The notes under the pieces are model-generated. The model made no database searches, was not told the DNA's origin, and saw only the letters and a list, made by a program, of their open reading frames with translations. This document shows positions 46,391 through 58,149 of a stretch of 64,000 nucleotides of DNA, one piece after another. The stretch spans positions 4,238,501 through 4,302,500 of the forward strand of contig NC_060028.1 of assembly GCF_021134715.1 (NCBI RefSeq), read 5' to 3'. Each line of letters starts with the position of its first letter. Position 1 is the first letter of the stretch. This DNA is from Daphnia pulex (Eukaryota; Arthropoda; Branchiopoda; Diplostraca; Daphniidae). The position numbers and the translations under genes are program-made.

Positions 46391-47496
46391 TATGACTTTA
46401 GAGATATTACCTGTTAAGACTTGAAAACACTCAGCGGTTCTACTACCTACTACTTAGTACTTTCTATACCACCTTTATCATTGCAGAATTTCGCAACTGA
46501 AAATTTGGATGAAACTGTGGGAAATCATTACGCTCCCAGTTCCAGCCCCAACTTTTAAAGGATTTTTTCTTCTTCTGGTTTCATTATTTCATAGTTCCCT
46601 TATTAGCTTCCACCACTTCAAACTGGTTCTTCACCTTCCACCCATATTTTCGTTCCATTGTTTTACTTTTAATTCCTTTACTTTAACAAATGTCAATATA
46701 TTATTACATCAATAGTATATTTTAAAAAAAAATTAAAGATACATTACTTTTCAATTAAATAGAAGTTATCGTATAGATTTCATGAATAAGGGGAAAATAC
46801 GGGGCGAAAAATTAAATTTTGAATTTTTGAAAATTTCTTATGGGAAAAACAAATAAATTTAAATTAAAACTCATACAACTAAATATTTATTTATTTACTT
46901 GGGACCTACACCCGTCCTATCATTTAACACGTCTCCTTTTTACGTCCTCTCTCCTCCTTCTTAACCTTTCGAGCGCCTTATCCTTTGATATGCAAATCAT
47001 TCAGCTACGAGTACATATTGTAAGGAATGCAACAGCTCACTGTTTCTTGGAAAAAATATCCTCCCCCCCCCCTCTTTTCTGGAAACAAGTCATTTGCCAT
47101 AACACCCCATCAAATGCATTCTTCCTTTAGTCAACGCTGGGCTGTTCAACCAGTCTAGTGTTGATTCACCCTTTGGCGAGTCAATTGTCAGGCCGTTTAT
47201 TCAACCTTCTATTGGTCTCCTCGTTCCCCGTTTTTAACTTGTCGTATTTGTGTCTTTCCTATGCTTGACGCTGGCTATACGGCTACGGCCTGTGTGTATT
47301 CCTACAATATTTTGAGGCATTTATCGACTTGATTGAATTATGTTTACGTTTTACGGGAATATACCATCGAATGAAGTCTGCAGCTTCCCTGTGAGAAGAT
47401 CTTCTCACAATATTGCATATGTATAACAAATAAAACATAATCATCGTTAATGAAATGTCTTGTTAATAAATTATTTTCAATTGCAATTTTACCTGA
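46391..47496. other. no supported gene
   Basis: AT-rich; plus frames at 46,509-46,715 and 46,840-47,130 are without motifs. Confidence 0.35.
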
Positions 47497-48001
47497 TTAA
47501 CAGCTTCTCGTACTGACCCATTTCCTTGGTTGAGTGTTGTAAGGGGATCCATGGTCTAAAATAGATCCACAGTCTTAAAATTACGGAATCAAATCATCTT
47601 TTATATCATAAAGTGGAAAATATTTAAAAATATTACCTGATAGAGGGAGAGTCTCACTAAGATTTGATGGGTCGAGAGTGGGCTTGATGATGCTGTAAGT
47701 TTGGGTTTCTATATTCAGCTTAGGAATCCCCATCTGCAAACAAATTCAACAATTAAATAAAAAAAAAACTTACACTCCTGAATTCAAACAAAAATTCACG
47801 GTGTCCACAATTTTCGGCACTTTGCTTGAGAAAAAAATAACTGATGACTGAAACTGAACAGATTGTAAAAGAAAATTTGATGGCCATATCATTCTCTTCC
47901 TTCTCCTTCCACAGTTGAATTTTTTTGAAGTCGTTGTAATCGGGTTTGAAGTTTTTCCGTAATCGGGCAATGACTTTTTTTTTTATCCAAAGGCCAGACA
48001 A
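47497..48001 (-). CDS. small spliced gene of unknown function (127 aa)
   Basis: Three exons, 48,001-47,774, 47,733-47,637 and 47,555-47,497, with GT-AG borders; summed length 384 nt, in frame from ATG to TAA. The product starts MSGLWIKKKVIARLRKNFKP, is basic, then has a hydrophobic stretch FTICSVSVISYFFL and MGIPKLNIETQTYSIIKPTL. The start of exon 2 (MGIP) resembles the start of the gene at 46,114 (MGVP). Family unknown. Its close same-strand neighbour may be related or part of the same transcript. Confidence 0.4.
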
Positions 48002-48369
48002 AAAAAAGGAAAACCCTTCCGATCGTTAAATTTGGTCTGATCTCATCCGGTTCACATCTCTAGGGATGGTGACAAACCTAAAAAACACACAAACACAGTG
48101 AGAAGCAAATAAAGTTTCACCTCGACTCCTGACTAAGTAAGAATGTCTCAATCTGTTGGAGGTTCCGAAAATGACAAATACGAATGCAAAAATAACTAAA
48201 GTGGTGCAGAATTTAACGAAATCACTGGGCCGTAAAACTGGTGGCAACCAATAGTTTTGGGGTTACCAAAAATGTTGCTGTTCCTAAAGAATCTTATTTG
48301 AAGTGCTACTGTTCAAATGATACTGTAGTGAGTGTGAAACAGAATTCTAATGTGCATGTCAAGTTTTAG

Positions 48370-48640
48370 GAGATAATTATTTTTTCGCAGTTAAGCAAAC
48401 TCATTAATTCCTGAAAGTTTCTGGGTAACAAGACTCCGAAGAAGATTTCTTTTCTATTTCTGGAACGATCCAACACAAATTCTTTTTCGCAGTCTTTCCC
48501 AACCCCGCCCTCCAAGTAAAATAATTTATTCCTGAAAGTTTGCTGTGAAAAAGACTGCTCATCAGAATTTTCTTCTAAAGCTTGATTGGCCTAGCAGAAA
48601 TTCTTATTCACAGCACTCAGTGACAGTGCCATTTGCACAG
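48370..48640. repeat. diverged tandem repeat, unit about 110-120 bp
   Basis: The words AATTCTTTTTCGCAGT and ATTCCTGAAAGTTTSYTG recur at about 48,380/48,405, 48,478/48,530 and 48,600. Confidence 0.4.
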
Positions 48641-48933
48641 CAGCACGGTCAATATATGACTAATTGATTAGTAACGACAATCATTGTGTGGGTCAAAACA
48701 CACCCAAACAATAGGACAGGGGTTAGAAAATTAAATATGTATAGCATACATTCTGATAGTGAGATTGTTTTTATTGGTTTAACTTCTTTCGGTCAGTGTT
48801 TCACAAAATCTTCTCCACTTAAATCATGTTCACTAAACATCGTGACTATTCAAATACAATTTATATTGAATTCACTTTTACGAACAGATAAACTACTTTT
48901 AAAATATACATAAATTACTTTGTTTATTGGATT

Positions 48934-49600
48934 TTAAAGTATATAAAGGAGATTTGACCTCGCTGATTTGGGGGTAGAACATCCACTTGCCTTAGATTCT
49001 CGATCAGCAGCTTCTTGTTTATCCACAATGGCATCTTCCATTTTCCTCTTTCCAAATTTTGATTGTGGGGGTTTTAACATACAGTTTTCTTCCTCCACAT
49101 TGCCATCGCTTTTGGACTGAATTTTCATTAAACCAATTATCAGATATAGTACTTAATAATTGTTTAAAAAATTAATACTGTACTTTATATTTTTTACAAA
49201 AAATATTACTCCTTCATGTATATAAATTATAATTAATATAGACATATTCATTTCTTAATATATACAGGCAATATATTTCATAACCGAACATAAAAATATC
49301 TGCTATTTTGGAAAAGAGTTGGTGATTGAAAGGGAAAAAGCGGTGCGTTTGAATTAGTGTTTGATTTTTATTGCCAATTGCATTTGATTAAAAATCAGCA
49401 GCTCCAGGTTTATTAACTTTATCATCGATTTTGATTGTACCATTCCTGTCCTCTTCCGTTGTGTTTTCATGTTTTTCGCGCAGGGGAATTCTTTTTTTTT
49501 TTTTTATCTTCATCTTTCCCCTATTGTCATTGGAATTTTCCAATCGTAAAAATTTCCAATAATATGAGTAAAGCAAAATTTTTATATTGAAAATACAGTA
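48934..49600 (-). CDS. lysine-rich exon-like segments, unknown
   Basis: Two minus-strand segments look coding: 49,576-49,388 (MKIKKKKRIPLREKHENTTE, ending at a stop) and 49,118-48,934 (KSDGNVEEENCMLKPPQSKF then RKMEDAIVDKQEAADRES), the second preceded by a good acceptor. They resemble the charged N-terminal part of a nuclear protein and could be upstream exons of the genes at 45.5-48.0 kb. No domain recognised. Confidence 0.3.
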
Positions 49601-50075
49601 TTTGTATTTTTATTTAAAATAAAGGATAGTGCTGTACTTAGTACAGTCAGAAAAATTGTCTGGTAACATACGGCTTCTACTTCAACTGCTAAAACCAAAC
49701 TAGTAGTTTCTCCGCTTTTCTCTTCTATTTATTACTTTCTGTCATATGTGACAGCGTGGGGGAAAGCAGTTGCATTTGAAATCAACGCTGATCTTGGAGG
49801 CCACGTTTGAGTTCTCGCCTTTGTTTTTTTTTAAAGGAGGGCAACGAAGGTAATCAAACTCATCGAGTTAGAAGAGATTGTGAATCATGTTTCTATAGGG
49901 AAAATGTAAGGTTTAGCCTTAAATAAATTTTAAAGTTAGTTTAAGGCCCGCCTCTCGAAAAACGGTCACCCGGCTATTTTTAGGGGGCAAAGTCTAACTG
50001 GGTTTGTTGGGATTTTCCGGTTGTAGGCAGCCACAGAAAATGCATTTGTGTATTTTTTTCTAAACTTCTATGCGT
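49601..50075. other. no supported gene
   Basis: Nothing recognisable. Confidence 0.4.
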
Positions 50076-50680
50076 AATTTATTTTAATTATTTATTGAAA
50101 TTATAAATTCATTAGTAAAAAAATGTGTTCAAATGATGTGGTCATTCTACAATGAAGAAGCTAAATAACCAAAATAAGTTTCATTATCAATCCCAACACT
50201 GTTAAAAAGATATTGATGATAATTCCAAAGACCCGAAGATAAAAAAAAAACGCTTGCCAAAGATGGAATCATTGGCGCTGTGAAACCATAAAAGAAAAAA
50301 CCATCATAGATGTTTTACTTGCAAAACCTGTAGAGGCAACAATTGACAAATTTTTTTACGCATTTCTCTTACTTTATATTTTTTTTATTGACAAAACAGG
50401 CAGAAGGTTGCGACTCCACCAACAACATCAGTACAAATTTCAATGACGCAAGGACTTAAAACGTTTTCTCTAATTTACAACGTTGGTGTCCTTGTGATAT
50501 CTCAAAGAAATACTGGTCACGTCAGTCTATTCTTGGAAAAACAATTGTGAAACGTATATTATTCATGGTGGAATAGGAAATGCACGTTGATATAAATTAA
50601 CGTGAAAACATATAAGATGTAAAAAGTATGAAAATTCCGTTTCAATGTCGAAACAGTGACAAATGTAAAATGAAATTTTA
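50076..50680. repeat. degraded repeat family R, copy D (internal fragment)
   Basis: Matches about 14,480-15,080 of copy A and 41,295-41,900 of copy B (landmarks AAAAAATGTGTTCAAATGAT, GGCAGAAGGTTGCGACTCCACC, ACGTTGGTGTCCTTGTG). Confidence 0.7.
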
Positions 50681-51405
50681 AATTTTTTGTTATTTTATTA
50701 TCGTCTCATCTCGTATTGTCGTTTTTTTATTACCATTACCGTCTCATTCACACACACTCAAACTAGTAAGTTCTTATTAAGACTGCTCCTTTGGGTATCG
50801 GGTCTAGAGTCCATTCCCTTGGGCAGTAGCTCATTGTATTTCCGTTATATTCTGTCTATGTTGTCCGGTCTCCGTCGTGGGTAAGGACTTGTATTTATTT
50901 TGTGTTGCAGGACTTAGACAATATTTACTCGAGCTAGGGATATTTTTCTAAGTATCAGAATTCAGATCGTTCTGTCTATTGATCAAGAGTTGCAGCCCTG
51001 CTGGGAGTTCTAGACACCTTGCACCCAGACTCAATTCCTCGGATACCAGAAAACTCCGTTCGACGGTCATCTCCTCATTCTCCTGCATTCAGCCCGCCTC
51101 TGATAGCAGTTATTCGGTTTGACTCTGTGTCACAGCCAGGAAACCCACAGCCTTGCTGATTGTCATTATTAACGGTACAGTTCCAGTTATTAACCAGACT
51201 TATTCTCTTCTCCTTAGATCTGAACTAGCAGCGATTCGGCTAAACGCATCGTCTCAACTTAAACCACGCTAATCTTCCGAGAAGTAAGTGCTTAAATTAG
51301 AACAACCCGTCAAACGGTTCATCCGTTGAACCGCCCAGAGAAATCTGGTAGGGAATTATCCCCGATAATTCTACATAGTGAGAGTACGTTTGTGAACTTT
51401 TGAGA
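50681..51405. other. upstream region of the Fem-1-like gene
   Basis: No ORF with support. May hold 5' exons or promoter; CT-rich between 51,000 and 51,250. Confidence 0.3.
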
Positions 51406-52388
51406 ATGAACGAAGATGATGAAGACATAGATGAAGACGAAGACGACGAAGAAGTTGAAAATCTAAATACCACCGCCATCAAATGCTTTACTTTGATGAA
51501 TGGTATAGGGATTCACACCTTCCTGATCATCCTGGAGCAAGTGAATGATGAATTCGATCCACAACTGCTCCCCAAAAAATCATTTGATATTCTCATCGAA
51601 ACCCTTGTTTTGGCGTCTTACTGGCTAGTCTTTTTGGCAAAGAAACGGCTTGGGTATCCAGGAAGAGAAGTAATTCTTTCCCACGCCAATCTTCTGGCCC
51701 TCACCAACATCGGCGAGATTGCAAGGTTTTTGTCCGAATCCAAAAGGGATGTCTTCAATTGTATTTCAAGCTAACACGGATTTTGAATGTATTCTGAAAT
51801 TTATGGGACAATCATTTACGGAATCCCACCGCGGTTTCGGCCAAATCATTTTTCAATTGGTTTTCGTCCTGGAGAAAATTTCCCCTCGTCTAAACAACCA
51901 AGACAAGCATCAAATAGAAAGGCATCTTTCGAATTACATCCGAAACTTCTTTTTCGAAGGCAGGACCACTGTTATTCACGTGGTAGTTGCCGAAAAAAAA
52001 CTTGGAAACCGATCTCATCCAGTATATTCTTCAACTCGGTGCTGATCCTAAGGCCAAAGACGACGATGGCCAAACACCGTTTTACGTTATGGCAGGAAGA
52101 AGAGTGGCTTATCGGGATGGAAACTGGCCCATATTCCGGGCTCTTGTGCATGCTGCTGGAAGTCATCTCGACACTGCAAAAATGAACGGAGATACGGTCC
52201 TCAACCTTTTAAAGACAAATTTGGCAGGATTCAGGGGCAGTGCTGACGGAGTCGATGTGGAAGTCGATGCTTATTTTAGTTCGCTGCTTAATGCTGTTTC
52301 ATCACTAACTTGCTGTTGCGCCCAAGTAATCCGGCGGAGATCGGATTCCTCTTACTCTCCAGCCATTCGTCTCTCGTCGCAGCGATAA
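51406..52388 (+). pseudogene. Fem-1-like ankyrin-repeat protein, two +1 frameshifts
   Basis: Three overlapping frames make one protein-like path of about 325 codons. Frame 1 from ATG 51,406: acidic start MNEDDEDIDEDEDD, then a segment with KCFTLMNGIGIHTFLIILEQ. Frame 2: NTDFECILKFMGQSF and RNFFFEGRTTVIHVVVAEKK. Frame 3: DLIQYILQLGADPKAKDDDG, an ankyrin repeat (usual 'LLxxGADxxxxDxxGxTP' pattern), and a second one to TAA at 52,388. Each shift is removed by one A fewer, at the AA near 51,769 and in the A8 run at 51,989-51,996. The pattern of helical middle part plus C-terminal ankyrin pair fits Fem-1 homologues (substrate adaptors of CUL2 E3 ubiquitin ligases in the known family); N-terminal ankyrins are missing. 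Either a pseudogene or an assembly with homopolymer errors. Confidence 0.65.
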
Positions 52389-52389
52389 T

Positions 52390-53936
52390 GGTAAATAAAT
52401 GTAAAGATCTCAAATAATTGTGCATGCGTTAAAATATTTTTATTTATCTGCAGGCTTAATCGATCGTCGTCGTCCTCGCGATAATTGATCGCACGGTTTT
52501 TTCTATTCGTCTAATTTCATTTTTCTTCTCACTTTTCCAGCAACACTTTTTTTGCACACTGCGCTGCACAATTTTCCATTCTGTTTCTCTCGCCAGAAAA
52601 TTAATTCCTTGGTTTTTCGTTCTCTTCGCAGAAGTAAAGTTTCAGTTGTGTGGTTGGTCTTTGATACACTTAATAGCAGTAAAAATTAATCTCTTCATTC
52701 CCCTGGTTATGCTTGTAATGTTCGATCACGTCAAACGTAATACACCGTACACGAATGCACGATAAATTACCATTTGTAATGTTCCATTGCAGTTTGCAGG
52801 CATCTTTTAAAATATGGAAGCCATCCAGTCATCAGCATTTACATCAAATGGTTAAGGCTGCATCGCCTGCATGGAATTCTCATTAACCTTTTGCTGGTAA
52901 CTTACATAACAAATGAAGAAGGCCAGTTTTTCGTCAGTTTATTCAAAATTAAAAGTGTTCAGAAGTAAAATGTCAATAAGTATTGCTAACAAAGTTTTTC
53001 TTCCAATGTTTAGTTTTTTCATTATGGGATTTATCAGTAACAGGTCTTCCTTTCAACCCCTTTATTATTTTAATCATGTAAATTAAATTATAGATTGTGT
53101 GAAGGGAAAATGGTTGAACACAAAAAAGGTTGATACAGTAATAATATTTCTTTTAGTTGAGAGTAAAAGTTCCAATGAATTTGTATGTAAATCCTAGATT
53201 TGTTTGTAAAAATGTTATTTTTTCGTGAAATATATTTTTTATGAATTTATTGTAATTTTAAATTTTTTATATGAAAAAACTATTATTGAAAGTATAAAGC
53301 TAGAAAGTATAAAAGAAGAAAAAACGTCAACAAATAAACCACGAAAACACCAACAAAAAACAGAAAGTGACGACTAAAGTGATAAAGCCTGCAATAATAA
53401 AAGAAATTAAAATTGTTTAAGATAATAAAAGCCTTAAAAAACAGAAAATATTTTTATTGATGCCGAAAAGGGATCAAGTTAGTGCCGAAACTGATGCTTT
53501 AATTAATATGGGAGGAATGTGTATTTATTTAGGGTGCTGAAGTTGACAAAACTGCTGGGCCAAAAAAAAGTGCCGAAACTGGTGGACACCAGATGAGTCA
53601 TCTAGTTTCATGTCAATTTTGTTTCAACAATAGCTGTCACCTGTCGGATAAAGTAAGAATATTTGGGTGAATTCAATTGAAAACAACAGAAAACAAAAAT
53701 TATTTGTCTTTTCATACAGCATTTCGATCGACATTGAAGATTAATTTATTTCATTTTTTGATAGGTTTATCGTCCAAGCTCTCGTAGTTGCTGTACGATG
53801 TGGCAGGTTTTTGCAGCCTACGTACTCTAATTCTTTGTCCAGGTAATCTCCATGGGCATAGTTCAATCAAAGAAGATTCCCCCCTTTCCCATTTTGATAA
53901 GTTGGATTTTGTAAGGGGGAAGTAGATTGAGAAGTA
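52390..53936. other. no firm gene; short coding-like exon near 53,532
   Basis: At 53,532-53,670 a plus frame reads EVDKTAGPKKSAETGGHQM and VSCQFCFNNSCHLSDK, with a C-x2-C...C-H arrangement, after an AG acceptor. It is isolated and unassigned. The rest is AT-rich. Confidence 0.25.
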
Positions 53937-54485
53937 CAGTACCCTACACAAAAATCCGAACGGCGATTTTTATGTTTTGAGCAACCTATCCAAATTTCGG
54001 GAAACTGTTTGGCTTTAGACCCAAATTCGGGAGGCAAGGAACAAAGCGAATGGTAGGAACTGGGAAGAAAGAAACAAAGAGTAACAGGCTCGATTACCCC
54101 GTGGTTCTGTCTCCCCTCCCATCCCCCCCAAAAATATGAACAAAATCAGACAGACTGTCTGGAATTTTCATGGCGTGGAAAAATGAATAACCAACTTAAG
54201 CTCATTTTCGACTTTTTGACAAGTGACTTATGGCGATGTCTTTAAAATTTTTCCGCTTTATATGCAAGATTTTGTCAGCTTTTAGGTTTTTTCGTCACTT
54301 CCCCCTCTTCCACGTCCAAAAATTGACAACGAGCCTAAGGCTATTCCAGTCTTTACTTTCTTCCCACCTTTCGCTTTGTTCCTAGCCCCCTAAATTTAAG
54401 TCAAAAGCCAAACACAGTTTCCCGATGTATGGATAGGTGGCTTAAAACAACAAAATCGCTGTTCGGATTTTTTTTTAGGATACTG
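53937..54485. mobile_element. MITE with about 140-bp inverted arms and TA duplication
   Basis: Left arm CAGTACCCTACACAAAAATC and right arm CAGTATCCTAAAAAAAAATC (reverse strand) stay alignable for about 140 bp (shared words ATCCGAAC, CCTATCCA, TCGGGAAACTGT, GGAACAAAGCGAA). Flanked by TA (53,935-53,936 and 54,486-54,487). It has the same CAGTAYCC terminus as the foldback MITE at 2,787 but different arms. More diverged, so probably older. Confidence 0.85.
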
Positions 54486-54487
54486 TA

Positions 54488-56397
54488 CATGAAACTGAAA
54501 TGTGTTAATCAAGAACGGGGAATAAACACATGGGAAAATAATAGAAAACTATTGGATGTAGTACCTAATCAAAATTAACTTGTATTCATATTATATTTTT
54601 ATTATGAACATAATGTTGAATTATTTGTATATTTGATCGCGGTTTAATAGCTTTTTTTACATTTTTTATTATCTTGAATTACTTGTTTTTCACTTTGTTC
54701 ATTCAGAATTATTTTAAATATTTGATACAGTATCCATTCCCAAGTGATTAAAACACCAGCCAGATTTCGCCCACACAATTTCCATTTCACCAAACAAAAA
54801 AACTAATTAGATCGTTGTTGGGTTTAAGAGAATTTTCAGTTCTCATGTGCAAATAACGGGCCATGACACTTCTGTTAGTTGGAAGCTTACACTTGTCAGC
54901 AAGACTTTCATTTTCTATGCATCCAATAATGATATCGGTAATAGAATGGCTCTGCATTTGAAAATATTTCACTTCACTGCGAGGCACATGAAAAAAGGTT
55001 CACATCGGACTGCTTGGTGACTGGATATGAGTCTAATGACTCATTACATTGTTGCCTAATATTATTATATCTGATGACATAAGACTAAAGGGAAGTTTTC
55101 ACAACCCGACAGGTAAAGTCATTGAGTTATCTTTTCATATAAAAAACGGAATATTAAAACTTATCGCAAGGGGTCTAAATTTAAAAACGATTTAGTTAAA
55201 AATTGGTACAAATATGTAGTTTCACTAGTTAAATAATAATTTGTTAAGGTCCGATTTTTTAAACTAACACACAGAACAAGCGCGCTGAAAAACCGTAAAA
55301 ACACACATTGTGACACTTTATGAGTTGGCGGGGGGTCTAGATGTTATTTTTTTTAAGAAAAAAAAATAGGGCAGTATTTCAACCTATAACTATAAGTAAC
55401 CTCGATCCAGAAAGGCCCACATGAAAATAAAAAAAAAATGTGGGAATGAAACACACAGACTATTGGACATGACCAAAAGTGTTTCCAGCGACGAAAAAGT
55501 TTTCTCGGAAGACTTTTTCGAATCCACCGACGACGATGAATACTTTTAAAATTCCTTCGTGAGTGTCTATTTCTACGAAGAACCGTAGAAAGTAAGCTGA
55601 AAATTAGGAAAGTATGGAAATGTGGGGACCACCAAATTATAGCAACAGCGGGTTATCGTGGACGAAACAGACAATATCATTGGATGGGTCATCTAAGAAT
55701 TCCACGTGGTAATTCTGTGTAGCCCAGAAGTAGACTTTCTGAAATTTAGTATGTGTTTTTTTCTAATTGATAATACTTATTTTTTATATATTATGTTTCA
55801 GTTTGCAGTTTCTCCATACCGGAGAGGTTTTTTTTTTTGGGGGGGGGGGGGATTTACCGTTCTACTTTGACGTAATTTTCATTCAAAATTTCGTTCAAAT
55901 TTTACTTCCTATGAACTTCATTTATGGCCATCGCTATCAACGCAAAGGTAAAAAGTTAATTCCCATTTTGCGAATATGAATACAAACGAATTTCAAATTT
56001 TCAACCTTTTTTCCACCGTTCATATTAATTTTTTCAAGCAGAGCCAACCAGAGGAGATTAAATTTAATTTGAACGCAAAAATCCTGTGCGTTCTCATATG
56101 CACACTGTCAAATTTAAATTCGTATAGTTTCAGCTTCATCGATTAAAATGGGTACCGTGAACTTTTTTATTCAAGTTTAGTTGGTCTAGATTATCTTGGC
56201 TATGTTACCCTTGAAATTTTGATAAAACTACGTTAAAAAAACACTCTTACAATTAATGCGTTTTTACTTTTGTCAGAAAGACTATTGCATTTTAGAAAAT
56301 GTGCACAACAATAAGCAACTCAAATCCTCTTAAAAATATTCCATTATAGCGAGTTAGGTGGTTTTAAAATAGAAGCAAACACTACACACTTGTTCCA
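54488..56397. other. no firm gene
   Basis: A minus frame at 54,787-54,987 (MQSHSITDIIIGCIENESLA, then KCKLPTNRSVMARYLH) looks coding and ends in TGA but is isolated. A short acidic plus frame at 55,468-55,549 (ends STDDDEYF) may be a terminal exon. A 12-G run lies at about 55,840-55,851. Confidence 0.3.
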
Positions 56398-57338
56398 ATG
56401 AATGGGTTCCCTCAAGAAGCCAAAGCATATTGGAAGGCCTTTAAAGTAAATAATAAGGTAACTTGAACTTAATTCAGTGAATTTCGTTATACTTATTTAT
56501 TCCATGGGAACCTTTGTGACCAACTGTGCGCTTAGCAATGGGGACCAAATTTGCCGGAAAATAATTAAAAAGTTAAGTTGAATTATGGTTTTTTTATTCT
56601 TTAAATTTGAAGCTAACTATCGTATCGACTATCGAGTAGCAATCGAATGATAAACTCGTTGATTGCAGCAGACAACAATGTTAAAAGTCGTGCCAGCTGC
56701 CACTCTCGTCTGTGGCGCAATTATGGGACACGCAATCTTTATAGGATCGTAAAGTGAGCGTTTGTTACTCGACGGCCATCCTATTTACTCCCATCAATCT
56801 TGTACAAAACACCGAATTGACAGTCACTGATGAATGGCAAAATCTCAAGGAGGAGTCGAAAGAAAGATAAACAAAGTGGAAACCAAGTTTTTTTACCAAA
56901 ACAAATTTTTGCTGATAATCAGATGCAGGAAAACGATCGAAATTCTTCCAAGGTGGAAGAATCAAAACTTATTTTGACCAAAGAATTGGAAGGTATAATT
57001 TAAACAATTTAAGTAAGTACGAGAAAGTAACGGAACCCTTTCAATTTCTAGAGACCCAAAAAACTCTGGAAAACGAGACACTAGCCTCCAACCAAACGAC
57101 TCAAAGCTTAGCTGAAAAAATGGCTTCACTGAATTTAAAAATTCAGTGTGTCAGTAGGTCGACTGGTGAGGCACCAATCGGCGCAAAAAAAAGGGGAATT
57201 GATTTATGTATCTTGATAGACATGCAGTCGCTTGTATTGGTAACGAATTCCTCCAACATTTTCATTTCATCAGCAGTGGTGAGAACAATGCCTATTACAG
57301 TTACACTTCTTGTCACTATACTTTATAACCTAAGCTAG
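56398..57338 (+). CDS. small spliced gene, coiled-coil N-terminal part, unknown function
   Basis: Exons 56,923-56,992 and 57,052-57,338 join in phase (357 nt from ATG 56,923 to TAG; 118 aa). A further exon 56,398-56,457 (MNGFPQEAKAYWKAFKVNNK, good GTAAC donor) is in phase 0 and would give 138 aa. The start is helical and polar (MQENDRNSSKVEESKLIL, ETQKTLENETLASNQTTQ), then KKRGIDLCILIDMQSLVLVT and a hydrophobic end TMPITVTLLVTILYNL that could be a membrane segment. Family not recognised. The long frame from 57,120 is only its last part. Confidence 0.4.
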
Positions 57339-57469
57339 CTGTGTGGCTTGAATGTAGGAAGATTATTTTTTACTGTATTAAATACAGTGGCCTATGCTTC
57401 AGCTTGCTTGTTTAAATGAAAATATCAAGAATACAAATTTTTTACTTACCAAATGTTAATTAGTGATGG

Positions 57470-57555
57470 CTGCAGACTTTCTAGGGATCTTGAAGAAGCG
57501 AGAAGATGCGTTGTATGTGACTGCTCTAACCACTATGCCATCACGGCTTGAAATG
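57470..57555 (-). ncRNA. tRNA-like sequence, possible tRNA-derived SINE head
   Basis: On the minus strand TGGCATAGTGGTTAGAGCA matches the tRNA A-box pattern, and about 40 bases on, TTCAAGATCCC resembles a B-box. The cloverleaf does not pair well, so not a functional tRNA. The same bases also carry a 39-codon plus ORF (MAADFLGILKKREDALYVTA, TGA at about 57,585), so a coding explanation is not excluded. Confidence 0.3.
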
Positions 57556-57779
57556 CTGGCAAAATATTTGGATAGTAGCAAGTGAACGTTTGGACTAACG
57601 TTGACGTAAAGTAAACCTTTTTTGAAAACTTTGTTAAAATTTGGAATGGTTGTGAATTTGACGTTGATTGTTATAAAAGGGGATGGTTCACAAAAATAAA
57701 AGAATAATAAAACATACTAAAAATGAGAGAAAAAAATTATCTCCCAATCATATGGTAAAAATTTACTTTACGAGTTATT

Positions 57780-58045
57780 TACGTTTAAAGTTTCGACTCC
57801 GTGGCCCGCCTTTAAAACGCAGGAGGGGCCTAAAGTCACGTGTTTGTTGGTGCATTAGCGCTGGTCAGTCAATAACCAATAGGAGCAGTTCACGTGACCG
57901 GCAACAGCCAATAGAATGCGTATCCTTGAAAACGATTTTTCATTCTTTTACCGCATTACACACTTTCTTACTGCAAGAGGACAGCACAGACGAAATGACA
58001 GATGTTCCCCGCTTCTGTTGGTTCTTCCGATCACGTGATCTATTC
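57780..58045. promoter_or_regulatory. cluster of CACGTG E-boxes and CCAAT boxes
   Basis: CACGTG at 57,837, 57,891 and 58,032, and CCAAT at 57,876 and 57,908, in a locally GC-richer stretch, with no TATA box nearby. Looks like a promoter, but the neighbouring genes as drawn end towards it, so its target is unclear. A 129-codon plus frame across it (57,683-58,072) is probably incidental. Confidence 0.35.
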
Positions 58046-58149
58046 TCATGGAATACATTGTTTCAAATATAATTAAAAAACGAGGAAATATCTTTAAAAT
58101 AAGCAACATCTTTTATTGACAATGTATTTTATACATCTAATAAATTTAT

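Noticed and set aside
47391-47408. Perfect 18-bp palindrome GTGAGAAGATCTTCTCAC
   Set aside because: No flanking structure, second copy or gene context; may be chance.
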